From assembly GCF_003258315.1 (NCBI RefSeq), contig NZ_CP030032.1, positions 1,936,001-2,000,000 of the forward strand: a stretch of DNA of 64,000 bases, given 5' to 3'. Both the position numbers and the translations under genes were made by a program. The stretch is from Bradymonas sediminis (lineage in GTDB: Bacteria > Myxococcota_A > Bradymonadia > Bradymonadales > Bradymonadaceae). The notes under the pieces are model-generated. The model saw nothing but the letters and a program-made list of their open reading frames with translations, was not told the origin of the DNA and ran no database searches. This document shows positions 17,091 through 25,502 of this stretch, piece by piece (within the stretch, counting starts at the first letter, position 1; each line of letters starts with the position of its first letter).

Positions 17091-17753
17091 TTAGAAGCCG
17101 TATTGGAAGCCGAGGCTCAGGCGGTGAAACGACCAATTCTCATCGGCCCAGGGGTCATTTTCGTCGTAGTGGTCGGGGCGCGCGAGTCCCTGCAGGATCG
17201 GGAGTGAATAGCCCACCTGCACGAGCAAAAAGCGCTCGTCAGCCGTCCAGATATAGCGGCCAAGGCGAAGCTCGCCGCCCAGGACCTGCAAGGGGGCGTC
17301 TTCGAGGTGCGCGGTGAAAAGATGAATCCCCGCGTTTGCGACCCAGCCGCTCTCCTGGCCGAAGGGCAGCAGATGCCCATAGATGCCGACCTGCCAGGCG
17401 AAGTCGCTCGCGCTGGGCGCGGCGCCATCTTTGCCCGCGGTGTGCGCGCGCATCCATTGCACGCCGGCCTCGGCTTCGGCCGACATGAAGAAATAGCGGT
17501 TGATGGTGTGAGACAGCCCAACCTGCGCCATGCCCGCGCTGGTGAACGCGGTGTCGGCCGTGGAGTCAAGCATAAAACCCGGGTCCAGGCTGAGGCCCAC
17601 GGTTAAGTATTGGCGCCCCTCGTTGGGTTGGGCGACCTGCTGGGCCTGGGCGTCGGAGAGCGAAAAGGCAGTCGCGCAGAGCATGGCGACGAGCGCGACC
17701 GAGCCGCGAAGAGCCGGCTTCGAGGAAGTTCTTAATTCGGATAAATAACGCAT
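17091..17753 (-). CDS. Outer-membrane barrel protein inside the Mla-like operon
   Basis: A 220-residue protein with a signal peptide (cleavage after DAQA). Alternating-strand segments such as YLTVGLSLDPGFML and RLGRYIWTADERFLLVQVGY, and a C-terminal LSLGFQYGF ending in Phe, are consistent with a small 8- to 10-strand barrel. No named family is recognised. It lies between the MlaE-like permease and the MlaF-like ATPase genes with spacers of 27 and 69 bases. It is therefore likely cotranscribed and may be the OM partner of the transporter. Role inferred from context. Confidence 0.7.
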   Translation of the reverse strand: MRYLSELRTSSKPALRGSVALVAMLCATAFSLSDAQAQQVAQPNEGRQYLTVGLSLDPGFMLDSTADTAFTSAGMAQVGLSHTINRYFFMSAEAEAGVQWMRAHTAGKDGAAPSASDFAWQVGIYGHLLPFGQESGWVANAGIHLFTAHLEDAPLQVLGGELRLGRYIWTADERFLLVQVGYSLPILQGLARPDHYDENDPWADENWSFHRLSLGFQYGF

Positions 17754-17780
17754 ACTAATTCGGGGTGTGGGTGTTCAGGC

Positions 17781-18635
17781 TTATAAGATCGCGAGGATCG
17801 CGTAGCCGATGCCGGAGATAATAAAGTCGAGCACGATGACGGCGAGGCTGGCGTTGACGACCGCTTTGGTGGTGGCCAGGCCGACGCCCTCACTGCCGCC
17901 AACCACGCTTAGCCCCGCCTGACACGCGGTGATCGGCACCGCGATACCATAGGCAATCGCCTTGGCCATGCCGATCCACAGGTCAAACCAGGTGAGCATG
18001 CCGAAGTCGACGAAGGTGCGCGGGTTGACGCCGTAGAAGGCGTTCGCGGTGATCGCGCCGGCGATAAAGGACACGATGATCGCGAAGACCGTCAACACGA
18101 CCATCATGATGAGCGCCGCGATAAAGCGCGGAACAACCAGGTAGTCCACCGGCTGAGCGCCGCTCATGCGCAGCGCGTCGACCTGTTCGGTGACCACCAT
18201 GCTGCCCAGCTGGGCGGCCATGCCGGTGCCTACGCGCGTGGCGAGCATCATGGCGGTGATGGTCGGGGCGAACTCGCGCAACAGAAGTTGCAAGAAGAGG
18301 GCGCCAAGCAACGACAAATCGCCCGTGATGCGGTTGGCCTGGAAGCCGGCCTGGAAGATGAGAATCATCCCCAGAAACCCCAGCGTCACCGCGATAAATA
18401 CGATGGAGCGGTTCCCGATCTCGTACATCTGCGAGATGATGTCATTTCGCCGCCGCGGCCCGCCCTTGCCGTTGATGATATAATAGATGGTCAGCCCGAG
18501 GATGCGCACCATATCGCGCAGCGTGCCGTAGAGCTCCAGGATCGGCGCGCCGATACCGGCGAGCATATTGTGCACGAAGCCGGGCGACGCCTCCTCGACT
18601 TGGGCGTTCGGGTCTTGGGTTGTTTCTGCGGCCAT
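17781..18635 (-). CDS. mlaE: MlaE-family ABC permease (copy 1)
   Basis: A 284-residue inner-membrane permease of the MlaE family. The family block REFAPTITAMMLATRVGTGM, then AAQLGSMVVTEQVDALR and DYLVVPR, is intact. An N-terminal interfacial helix and five hydrophobic segments follow the usual MlaE topology. The second permease of the operon is clearly different in sequence, so the two may form a heterodimer rather than the MlaE homodimer known from E. coli. It lies 85 bases downstream of the second permease gene on the same strand. Confidence 0.9.
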   Translation of the reverse strand: MAAETTQDPNAQVEEASPGFVHNMLAGIGAPILELYGTLRDMVRILGLTIYYIINGKGGPRRRNDIISQMYEIGNRSIVFIAVTLGFLGMILIFQAGFQANRITGDLSLLGALFLQLLLREFAPTITAMMLATRVGTGMAAQLGSMVVTEQVDALRMSGAQPVDYLVVPRFIAALIMMVVLTVFAIIVSFIAGAITANAFYGVNPRTFVDFGMLTWFDLWIGMAKAIAYGIAVPITACQAGLSVVGGSEGVGLATTKAVVNASLAVIVLDFIISGIGYAILAIL

Positions 18636-18720
18636 AATGCGTGTCGCTCAGGCTGAAATCAGTGAATCATGCGCGAGGGCTCGAGAGGCGGCGTCGAGAA
18701 GACGCGGCACAAGTCATCTC

Positions 18721-19491
18721 TCAGTGCATCGCGTAGGTGATAAAATAGTCAAAGACGAAGATGGCGATGGCGCTGCCGACGACCGAGGCGTTGACCGCCC
18801 GGCCCACGCCCACCGCGCCGCCGCGGGTGCTCATGCCAAAATAGCAGGAGATAATGCCGATAGAATACCCGAAGACGATCGCCTTCCAGAGGCCGTGGGT
18901 GAAGTCCTCGAGCTTGATATACTCGATGATACTCCAGACGAATAACTTCACGTCCACGCCCAGCAACACCTGGCCGGTGATGGCGCCGCCGAGCAGCGCG
19001 GCGAAGTCGCCGATGATGACCAGCAGCAGCAACATCACGACCATCGAGATGATGCGCGGCACCACAAGGTAGCGGACCGGGTCGATGGCCAGGGCGCGCA
19101 GGGCGTCGACCTGGTCGGTGATCTGCATGGTCCCAAGCTCGGCGGTGGTGTTGGCGCCGACGCGCCCCGAGAACATCAGCCCGATCATAATCGGGCCGAC
19201 CTCGCGCAGCACGCTATAGCCCGCGCCCCAGCCGAGCAGGCCGTAGGCGCCGTATTTCTCGATGAACATACCGGCCTGGATCACCATGATGGCGCCGGTC
19301 AGCAGCGCGGTGACCACGACGATGGGGAAGCTCTTAACCCCGATGCGGTACATGCTGCGCCAGACCTGCTGGCCGTCGAGTTTCCAGGGCGCCGAGTTGG
19401 CGAAGACCTTGACCATCATGAGCACGAGCCCACCGATGGTGTCGGACCAATCCAGGAATTGTTTGCCGATTTTTCGAAGCGGATTGATCAT
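18721..19491 (-). CDS. mlaE: MlaE-family ABC permease (copy 2)
   Basis: A 256-residue MlaE-type permease with the blocks REVGPIMIGLMFSGRVGAN, TAELGTMQITDQVDALRAL and RYLVVPR and about five membrane segments. Its start lies only 3 bases after the stop of the ATPase gene at 19495, showing tight coupling with that ATPase. Together with the neighbouring permease it suggests a heteromeric transmembrane unit. The substrate is presumably a lipid, as for other MlaE proteins, but without a visible MCE subunit this remains inference. Confidence 0.9.
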   Translation of the reverse strand: MINPLRKIGKQFLDWSDTIGGLVLMMVKVFANSAPWKLDGQQVWRSMYRIGVKSFPIVVVTALLTGAIMVIQAGMFIEKYGAYGLLGWGAGYSVLREVGPIMIGLMFSGRVGANTTAELGTMQITDQVDALRALAIDPVRYLVVPRIISMVVMLLLLVIIGDFAALLGGAITGQVLLGVDVKLFVWSIIEYIKLEDFTHGLWKAIVFGYSIGIISCYFGMSTRGGAVGVGRAVNASVVGSAIAIFVFDYFITYAMH

Positions 19492-19494
19492 GGT

Positions 19495-20235
19495 CTACCC
19501 GAGCTCGTCGTCGCTGGATGCATCCCAGAATTGGCGCACGAGCTTGATGTCTGTTTCTTCGATTTCTTCGCGGCTGCCGTGGAAGACGATCTGGCCGCGA
19601 TCCAACATGAGGAAATTCTCGCAGATATCTTTGATGCCGTCGATATCGTGGCTGACCGTGATTGAGGTGGTGCCCTGGTCATCTTTCATCTGGGTGAGCA
19701 GGCGGAAGATCTTCGAGCTCGTCACCGGGTCGAGGCCAGCGGTGGGGTCGTCATAAAATAGAATCGGCGGCTTATGAATCACGGCGCGCGCAAAGCTCAC
19801 GCGCTTCTTCATGCCGCCGGAGAGCTCGTTGGGGAATTTCTGGGCTGCCGTGGGCAACCCGATCTCAACCAGGAGTCCTTTGACCAGCTCTTGAATCTCT
19901 TCTTCGCTGGCCTCGCCGGCCTGGCGCAGGGGGAACGCGATATTCTCGGAGACGGTCATATCGTCGAAGAGGGCGTAATTCTGAAAGAGCATGCCCAGGC
20001 TCTTTCGAAGCTCGGCGATCTCGGTCTCTTTGAGGCTCATCACGTCGACGTCGTTGATGAAGACCTTGCCGCTGTCGGGGCGAATCAGCCCGCAGATGAT
20101 CTTAAGCAGCACCGTTTTGCCGCAGCCGCCCGGGCCGATAAGGCCCAGGTTTAAGCCTTCGTTGACCTCAAAGCTGATATTGCGCAGCACCGGGCGCCCC
20201 AGGTGGCTCTTGCAGACGTTCTCGACTTTAATCAC
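19495..20235 (-). CDS. mlaF: Mla-type ABC transporter ATPase lacking the Walker B glutamate (NBD 2)
   Basis: A 246-residue MlaF-family ATPase. Walker A is GPGGCGKT (34-41), Q-loop MLFQNYALFDDM, an intact signature LSGGM (138-142), D-loop GLDP and switch SHD. Walker B reads ILFYDDPT: the catalytic Glu is Asp (D163, codon GAC at 19747-19749). This is the reverse of the other ATPase of the operon, which has a normal Glu but an altered signature. The start is GTG 20235, overlapping the stop of the upstream TPR gene by 4 bases (GTGA), so translation is probably coupled. Confidence 0.9.
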   Translation of the reverse strand: MIKVENVCKSHLGRPVLRNISFEVNEGLNLGLIGPGGCGKTVLLKIICGLIRPDSGKVFINDVDVMSLKETEIAELRKSLGMLFQNYALFDDMTVSENIAFPLRQAGEASEEEIQELVKGLLVEIGLPTAAQKFPNELSGGMKKRVSFARAVIHKPPILFYDDPTAGLDPVTSSKIFRLLTQMKDDQGTTSITVSHDIDGIKDICENFLMLDRGQIVFHGSREEIEETDIKLVRQFWDASSDDELG

Positions 20236-21293
20236 TGCACAGCCTCCTCGCCGAGACGGCGTTTTACTTCGCGGATATAGCGGCTCTCGGGGTATTGCTT
20301 GGCGAACTCACGCATCGCCTCTTCGAAGGCTGTCTGGCCGTGCATCAGGCGCAGGACATGCACGCGGTCCCAGGCGACGTCGTCGGTGAGAAGCCCGTCG
20401 GGGAAGTCCACCAGAAATTGGTCGAATTCGCGCAGCGCCGCCGGGTAATCATCGAGGAAGAGCATATAGATATAGCCGAGGTTTCGGCGCGCGTCGTTGG
20501 CCCAGGGGGAGTTATCGTTGCCCATAAACCAGGCACTTTGCAGCAGACCGGCCGCCTTGCGATAGACCGCGATGGCGTTTGGCCAATCCTGGCGCTTCTC
20601 ATAGATCTGGGCGGCCTCCCAGAGTGAGTCATCGGCCAGGTGGCCGTCGGGGTCTTCGGTCCAGACGCGACGATAATAGGGCAGGGCCTCCGAGGTGCGG
20701 CCTGCCTTATGGAGCTGGTGGGCCGCGGCGAATAAAAGCGTCCCGAGGGCGGGCTCGCCCTTTACCTTCGAGGCCAACTGATTGAAGTCGCGCTTCATCG
20801 CCTCGAAGTCGCCGGCCTTTTTATAATAGACCGCGTGGTCGCGCACCGCCATCTCGGCGGCCACCGAGCGGGGAAAACGCGTGATGGTGTCGCGGCGCAT
20901 CTTAAGCGCGCGCTCGTGCTCACCGAAGTGTTCGTCGAGGATGATGCCGGTGCGATAATGCGCGGTCGCGCTCGCCTCGTCGTCGATCCCCTCGGCGTAG
21001 ACCATCTTATAGCGCTTGAGCGCTTCGCCCCAATCCTCGCGTTGTGCCGATATCTTGGCCAGCTCGGTCAGCACGAAGCGGCGGGCGTCTTCGCTCGGCG
21101 GGTTCTTGAGCAGGCGCAGGTAGTCGCGCTCGGCCTGGTCAATTTTGCCTGCATCATGGGCGCGGCCCACCGCCAGGACCTTCTGGTCCCAATGGGCCAC
21201 CGGACGATTGCTGCCGCAGCCGATCGCCATGCTCATCAGCGCGAGCAACGCCAGCGCAACAAAATGATGGATATATGGAAGAGTTCGTTTCAA
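20232..21293 (-). CDS. TPR-repeat lipoprotein, first gene of the Mla-like operon
   Basis: A 353-residue protein. The signal sequence ends MSMAIGC, a good lipobox, followed by GSNRP. The remainder is a series of TPR-like helical hairpins (for example DWGEALKRYKMVYAEG, GRTSEALPYYRRVWTEDP, DYPAALREFDQFLVDFP). It probably sits in the periplasm tethered to a membrane and acts as a scaffold. It is translationally coupled to the downstream ATPase and leads a six-gene minus-strand cluster, so it may be a periplasmic accessory of the lipid transporter. No MCE domain is visible in it. Confidence 0.82.
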   Translation of the reverse strand: MKRTLPYIHHFVALALLALMSMAIGCGSNRPVAHWDQKVLAVGRAHDAGKIDQAERDYLRLLKNPPSEDARRFVLTELAKISAQREDWGEALKRYKMVYAEGIDDEASATAHYRTGIILDEHFGEHERALKMRRDTITRFPRSVAAEMAVRDHAVYYKKAGDFEAMKRDFNQLASKVKGEPALGTLLFAAAHQLHKAGRTSEALPYYRRVWTEDPDGHLADDSLWEAAQIYEKRQDWPNAIAVYRKAAGLLQSAWFMGNDNSPWANDARRNLGYIYMLFLDDYPAALREFDQFLVDFPDGLLTDDVAWDRVHVLRLMHGQTAFEEAMREFAKQYPESRYIREVKRRLGEEAVQ

Positions 21294-21699
21294 ATGTTCG
21301 TGGGGGCAATAACAGCGAATGACACAATTCTATTGTCGGACGAATCAACGGCGCGCGGCGCGGCACAAATCATGGGACCGCCAAGCGCCCATTTGAGTCC
21401 GACCTTTGTAATGCGTTCGCGCGCGATTGTACAACGGCGAGTTTTCGCCGAAGCAATGCGCCCGCCGGTTAGGCGAGGTTGCGCGCGAAAACCAACCATC
21501 TCGTCTTGACCATCCCTATATCGTCGGCTACAGGTGCGCCTCCATTATTTTGCGAGCGATCGCGGATGATGGGTTTTTCGTTTAGCTTCGCTCCCGAATC
21601 CTCGATGGATTCCTGCTCCGCTGCCAGCCGTGAATCAACGGCAAGAGGTAAGAGTGGTGAGGAGCCCCATTACACCTGTTGAATTTTGAGGCTAGTAAG
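21294..21699 (+). other. Divergent intergenic region and rplC leader
   Basis: About 400 bases between the TPR lipoprotein (minus) and rplC (plus). It contains a candidate rplC promoter (21506-21534) and, in the leader, two small hairpins: GAATCC/GGATTC at 21596-21612 and GCCGT/ACGGC at 21627-21642. These could be part of an autoregulatory leader of the kind used by ribosomal-protein genes, but they are short. No gene is seen. Confidence 0.4.
21506..21534 (+). promoter_or_regulatory. Candidate rplC promoter
   Basis: TTGACC (21506-21511) and TACAGG (21529-21534) are separated by 17 bases, giving a leader of about 160 bases. The -10 box is weak but similar to the one before oppA (TACAAG). Confidence 0.35.
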
Positions 21700-22380
21700 A
21701 TGCGTAAAGGAATGCTTGGAGAGAAAATCGGAATGACGCAACTGTTCGGACCCACCGGCGTCCGTATTCCCGTGACCGTCATCAAGGTCGCTGGAAACGT
21801 TGTCATTCAGAAGAAAAGTGTTGAAGGCAAAGACGGCTACTCGGCTGTCAAAATTGGCTTCGGCGACGTCAAGAAGCTTGAGAAAGAGGGCACCGAGTCG
21901 AAATATCGTCTCTCGCGTCCGGAAGTTGGTGTCTTCACCGCTGCTGGAATCGACGCCCCCCGCAAGCACGTGCGTGAGTTCCGCGTGAGCGAAGCTGACC
22001 TGGACGCATACACGGTTGGCGAAGAAATCCCCACGGACTTCTTCGAAGCTGGCGAGTATATCGACGCGACCGCGACCAGCAAGGGTCGTGGTTTCGCCGG
22101 TGTTATGGTTCGCCATAACTTCGGTGGTGGTAAAGCCACTCACGGTGTGCACGAAGCGTATCGTCATGGTGGTTCCATCGGTATGTCGGCAGACCCCGCG
22201 CGCGTCCTGGCCGGTACCAAGATGGCGGGCCAGTCCGGCAATGCGACCGTGACGATTCAGAACCTTCAGGTTGTCCAGGTGCTCCCGGAAGAGAAGGCAA
22301 TTCTCGTCAAGGGTAGCGTCCCCGGCGCCAAAGGCTCGCTCGTGATGTTGCGTACGGCCACGAAGAAATATCAGGGATAA
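21700..22380 (+). CDS. rplC: 50S ribosomal protein L3, stand-alone gene
   Basis: L3 binds near the 3' end of 23S rRNA and helps form the peptidyl-transferase center. The 226-residue product begins MRKGMLGEKIGMTQLF and has the family core SKGRGFAGVMVRHNFGGG, then THGVHEAYRHGGSIGM and GNATVTIQNL. ATG 21700 has TGAGG eight bases upstream. L3 is nearly always in the S10 operon (rpsJ-rplC-rplD...). Here it is alone, with its own putative promoter, a leader and an immediate terminator. It may be a relocated gene or a second copy. It is intact and shows no decay. Confidence 0.96.
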   Translation: MRKGMLGEKIGMTQLFGPTGVRIPVTVIKVAGNVVIQKKSVEGKDGYSAVKIGFGDVKKLEKEGTESKYRLSRPEVGVFTAAGIDAPRKHVREFRVSEADLDAYTVGEEIPTDFFEAGEYIDATATSKGRGFAGVMVRHNFGGGKATHGVHEAYRHGGSIGMSADPARVLAGTKMAGQSGNATVTIQNLQVVQVLPEEKAILVKGSVPGAKGSLVMLRTATKKYQG

Positions 22381-22409
22381 TTCAGCCTCGTCGCTGAATC
22401 ATCTTTGTT

Positions 22410-22457
22410 AAAAGAACCCGCCGAGTATCTGAAGCTAGATATTCGGCGGGTTCTTTT
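22410..22457 (+). terminator. Intrinsic terminator of rplC
   Basis: AAAGAACCCGCCGA(G)TATCT pairs with AGATA(T)TCGGCGGGTTCTTT around a 6-base loop and is followed by a T-run. It lies 30 bases after the rplC stop. Confidence 0.88.
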
Positions 22458-22465
22458 TGTGAGAA

Positions 22466-22495
22466 TTGACATTGTGCCCCCTGCGTCGCTACTCT
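22466..22495 (+). promoter_or_regulatory. Candidate promoter for the TPR/cNMP-domain gene
   Basis: A perfect TTGACA (22466-22471) is followed after 18 bases by TACTCT (22490-22495). It leaves a leader of about 180 bases before the ATG at 22686. The rest of the 22381-22685 spacer shows no gene. Confidence 0.4.
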
Positions 22496-22685
22496 TTTGG
22501 GCGTCCGTTTATGCATGGCGGTCCATTTTTGCTATCGTGGGGGACCGCACGGCTTAGGCGTCGTGCCTCGTAGCGATTTAGTCACTCGTATTTGAAAGCT
22601 CTTGCCAATCTCACCTTTGACGCCGGCTCGCCGGTGTTTCGGACCTCACCTGCGTGGATGCGCGGGAAACCCAGTCGGTGGTATC

Positions 22686-24650
22686 ATGACGTCGAAAAAG
22701 CTCAGGAAATACCTGGCTTATTACCAGAAAACGCTGCGTGAGGAGCCTGATAATATCGAGGCGCGCCTGCGGCTCGCCGCGGTCTTTCGGGATATGGGGC
22801 GTGAGGTGCACGCGATTGAGGAATACGCGACGGCGTCGCGCTTGCTGGCCCGTGAGGGCCTGGCGCTCGAGGCCATCGCGGCGTGCAAGGCGATTTTAGA
22901 GCTCGCCCCGGACCACACCGACACGCTGATGTTTTTGGCGCGCATGTACGCGCGGGTGCCCGACGCGACCGGAGGGGCTGCGCGCATCGCGCGCCCGCTT
23001 CAGGCCCAGCCGAGCTCGCCAAACGCCGGGCGTTTGAAGCCCTTGAGTCGCCCGGAGCCCACGGCTATCGCGGCCCAGCCCTTTGTTTTGGCCACGCCCA
23101 AACAGAGAGGGGCGGGGGTCGCCGCGGCCCAGGCCAATCGACGCCTGAATCAACCCGCCCGTGTCGCCGACCAACCCCACCAAGAGACAGTGGTCGGCAA
23201 TATGGGTGAGGAATACGAGAAATATGTCGCCTCCCAGCGCGCCGAGCGGTTGTCCTCGCAGCCGACCCGCTCCAATGTCCCGGTCGTTAACCCGGAGAAT
23301 GTGCGGCATACCCAGGAGATGGACGCGAGCGACCGTGAGGTGATCTTACGCGGGGCGACGCGGGTGTCGCAGGTCGACGAGGTCTCTGATGAGATGATGA
23401 CCTTGAGCGCCGAGGCGAGCGCCGAGTTGTCGGTCAGCGGCGAGATCACCGCGGAGCGCGAACTCAGCGCCAATCAGGCCGATCTGCGCCGAACCCAGGA
23501 TATCGACGCCAGCGATATCATCCTCGAAGAGACTGTCGCCGGCGATGACGCGGTGCGCGGCACCCAGGATATCGACGCCGACGATATTCTGCTCGAAGAA
23601 GATGTCGAGGATGAGCCGATCACCGATGAATTCAAGGTCGATAGTGAGGACGGCGCGGAGACCTTTGAGGCCGGCGTCTTCAATATGAAGAGCCTGGAGC
23701 TTGAGCAAGAGAGGAGTGGGCAGTGGGATGACCTGGCGTTCCTCGACGAGCTTGATGACCTCTACGAGGTGGAGACGCCCAATACCAGCGACCTGACCGC
23801 GATTATCGACGTCAATGAACCTGCGCCGGTGCTCAGCGTGAAGCGGGCCGACTTGCCCAATATACCGCTGTTTAGCGATCTCAATGCGTCGACCTTCGTG
23901 CAACTGCTCGAGCAAATGGAGTATCGGGTCGTCCCTCCTGACACCTATATTATCGAGTCTGGGTGCACGGACCCGGCGCTTTTTGTGATTGTGCGAGGCA
24001 CCATCGTCGTGGAGCGAAAGCTCGATGATGAGAAGGTTGAGTTGGCCCGCATGGGGGAGGGGGAGTTCTTCGGCGAGTTTGCGCTGCTGACCGGGCGCAA
24101 CGAATTGGCCAGCGTGCGCGCCGAGGGGGAATTGGCGCTGCTCGAGATCAGCAAGGATGTCGTGCATCGCATCGCCGAGACCGACCCCAAGATCTGGGAC
24201 GTCCTCTGGGATTTTTATTATGTGCGCGTGCTAAACAATATGCTCACATCGAGCCGTATTTTCCGCAGCATGGGAGACGAGGCGCGCCATAATCTGATCA
24301 ATAAATTCGAGCTTAAAGAACTCGCCGCCGGAGAGTTGCTCGCCGGGCAGGGCGCCTACGACGACCACGTCTATATTATCTCGTTGGGCGAGGTGCAGAT
24401 CGAGATGCCGGGCGAGGGTGGCAAGCCCAGGGTCGTCGACACGTTGGGTGAGGGGGAGTTTTTAGGGTTGATCTCGGGGCTGGCCAATGAGCCGATGGTG
24501 GCAGATGTTCGCGCGGTCGGTGAGACGGCCCTATTGGGGCTGGCTGGCGAGGATTTCCGGCGCGTCGTGGCGACTTCCGCCGAGATTGAGCGCGAGGTCA
24601 AGGCGGCGGTAAAAATGCGGCGCCAGAGAATTGGCGCCGCGGCGGAGTGA
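22686..24650 (+). CDS. TPR protein with two cyclic-nucleotide-binding-like domains
   Basis: A 654-residue cytoplasmic protein. The N-terminus (1-95) has TPR-like helices (KYLAYYQKTLREEPDNIEARLRLAAV). Residues 100-380 are acidic, low-complexity linker with three copies of a T-Q-D/E-I/M-D-A motif (209, 270, 293). Two Crp-like beta-roll domains follow: about 392-500 (FFGEFALLTGRNELASVRA) and 525-635 (FLGLISGLANEPMVADVRA). The phosphate-binding cassette is incomplete: the Arg is displaced in the first and both Glu and Arg are missing in the second. They may bind something other than cAMP, or nothing. There is no DNA-binding domain. ATG 22686 was chosen by family-like start; upstream frame to 22602 looks non-coding. 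Confidence 0.82.
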   Translation: MTSKKLRKYLAYYQKTLREEPDNIEARLRLAAVFRDMGREVHAIEEYATASRLLAREGLALEAIAACKAILELAPDHTDTLMFLARMYARVPDATGGAARIARPLQAQPSSPNAGRLKPLSRPEPTAIAAQPFVLATPKQRGAGVAAAQANRRLNQPARVADQPHQETVVGNMGEEYEKYVASQRAERLSSQPTRSNVPVVNPENVRHTQEMDASDREVILRGATRVSQVDEVSDEMMTLSAEASAELSVSGEITAERELSANQADLRRTQDIDASDIILEETVAGDDAVRGTQDIDADDILLEEDVEDEPITDEFKVDSEDGAETFEAGVFNMKSLELEQERSGQWDDLAFLDELDDLYEVETPNTSDLTAIIDVNEPAPVLSVKRADLPNIPLFSDLNASTFVQLLEQMEYRVVPPDTYIIESGCTDPALFVIVRGTIVVERKLDDEKVELARMGEGEFFGEFALLTGRNELASVRAEGELALLEISKDVVHRIAETDPKIWDVLWDFYYVRVLNNMLTSSRIFRSMGDEARHNLINKFELKELAAGELLAGQGAYDDHVYIISLGEVQIEMPGEGGKPRVVDTLGEGEFLGLISGLANEPMVADVRAVGETALLGLAGEDFRRVVATSAEIEREVKAAVKMRRQRIGAAAE

Positions 24651-24661
24651 GTCACGTCGGG

Positions 24662-25498
24662 TTAAGACGCGTCTTCGATATGTGCTTGCTCAAGACCGTT
24701 TCGCAGCGCCGAGTAGAACATCACCGCGCCGTAGGTTGAGAATCGCACCTCCTGGAACGGGCCTTCGCGCAGCTCGCGGGTTAAGAACTCCGCGGTGCGA
24801 AGTAGCGGGTACACGCCGTAGCGCTCGTAGCGGTCCAGCAGGGTGTCTGCGACCCCTTCCTGGCCGCGCACCAGGGCGGCGCCGGTCATAAACCCGTCGG
24901 CTCGCAGACACCGGCCAAACTCGCGCAGGGTTTTGGTGCGGTCCGCAAAGGTGTGCAGCCCGTGGAAGCTAATCAGGCTGTCGACGACCCCATCTCGAAA
25001 GGGAAGTTGCTGGAAGTCCGCCCGGATAAGCTGCACCTTCTCACCGCTGGCCGCGAAGCGGCTCTTGGCCTTGCGGAGCATCTTCCAGGACTGGTCCACG
25101 CCGATCAGCGTCAAGTCATGATAGGGGGCGAGGACTCGGTCCAGCGGCATCCCCGTGCCGATCGGCGCGGCGACCACGACGCCCTTATTGCCGCGCCCCA
25201 GCGCCTGGTTCGACATGTCGACATAGCGCAGCGGATCGCAGCGCCACACGCCCATGCTCATCAGGGGGGCCACCAGATCGTAGATGCCTGCGATCAGGTT
25301 AAACAGCGTCTCGGTCCGATAGCTCCCGGGCGCCGGATTTCGCTCCGACGGCGTCATATCAATGATGCCGTCGACGATGGGGAATGCCTGGTCGCATTGC
25401 TCGCAGACCAGCGCCGGTCGTCGCGCGCTGCCGACCTGAAGCTGCGGGTTATTGCAGGTCGGGCAGGCGAGGAGTTCGAGGATAGATTTCGATAGCAT
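24662..25498 (-). CDS. SAM-dependent methyltransferase with Trm112-like zinc-ribbon N-terminus
   Basis: About 278 residues. The N-terminus LLACPTCNN...LVCEQCDQAFPIVDGIIDM is a two-CxxC zinc ribbon of the Trm112/YcaR type. The rest is a class I methyltransferase fold: GVVVAAPIGTGMPLD (motif I region), LIGVDQSWKMLRKAK, ADFQQLPFRDGVVDSLISFHGLHTF. The product could methylate a small molecule, lipid-linked quinone precursor or protein; the substrate is not evident. ATG 25498 has GAAGG upstream; a GTG at 25513 would overlap the previous gene. It follows the large TPR gene by 4 bases, so the two are likely cotranscribed. Confidence 0.83.
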   Translation of the reverse strand: MLSKSILELLACPTCNNPQLQVGSARRPALVCEQCDQAFPIVDGIIDMTPSERNPAPGSYRTETLFNLIAGIYDLVAPLMSMGVWRCDPLRYVDMSNQALGRGNKGVVVAAPIGTGMPLDRVLAPYHDLTLIGVDQSWKMLRKAKSRFAASGEKVQLIRADFQQLPFRDGVVDSLISFHGLHTFADRTKTLREFGRCLRADGFMTGAALVRGQEGVADTLLDRYERYGVYPLLRTAEFLTRELREGPFQEVRFSTYGAVMFYSALRNGLEQAHIEDAS

Positions 25499-25502
25499 CA
25501 AC

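Noticed and set aside
16266-21293. Degenerate ATPase motifs as pseudogene decay
   Set aside because: Both ATPase frames are full length, all other motifs are intact, and the defects are at complementary positions, which is not expected from random decay.
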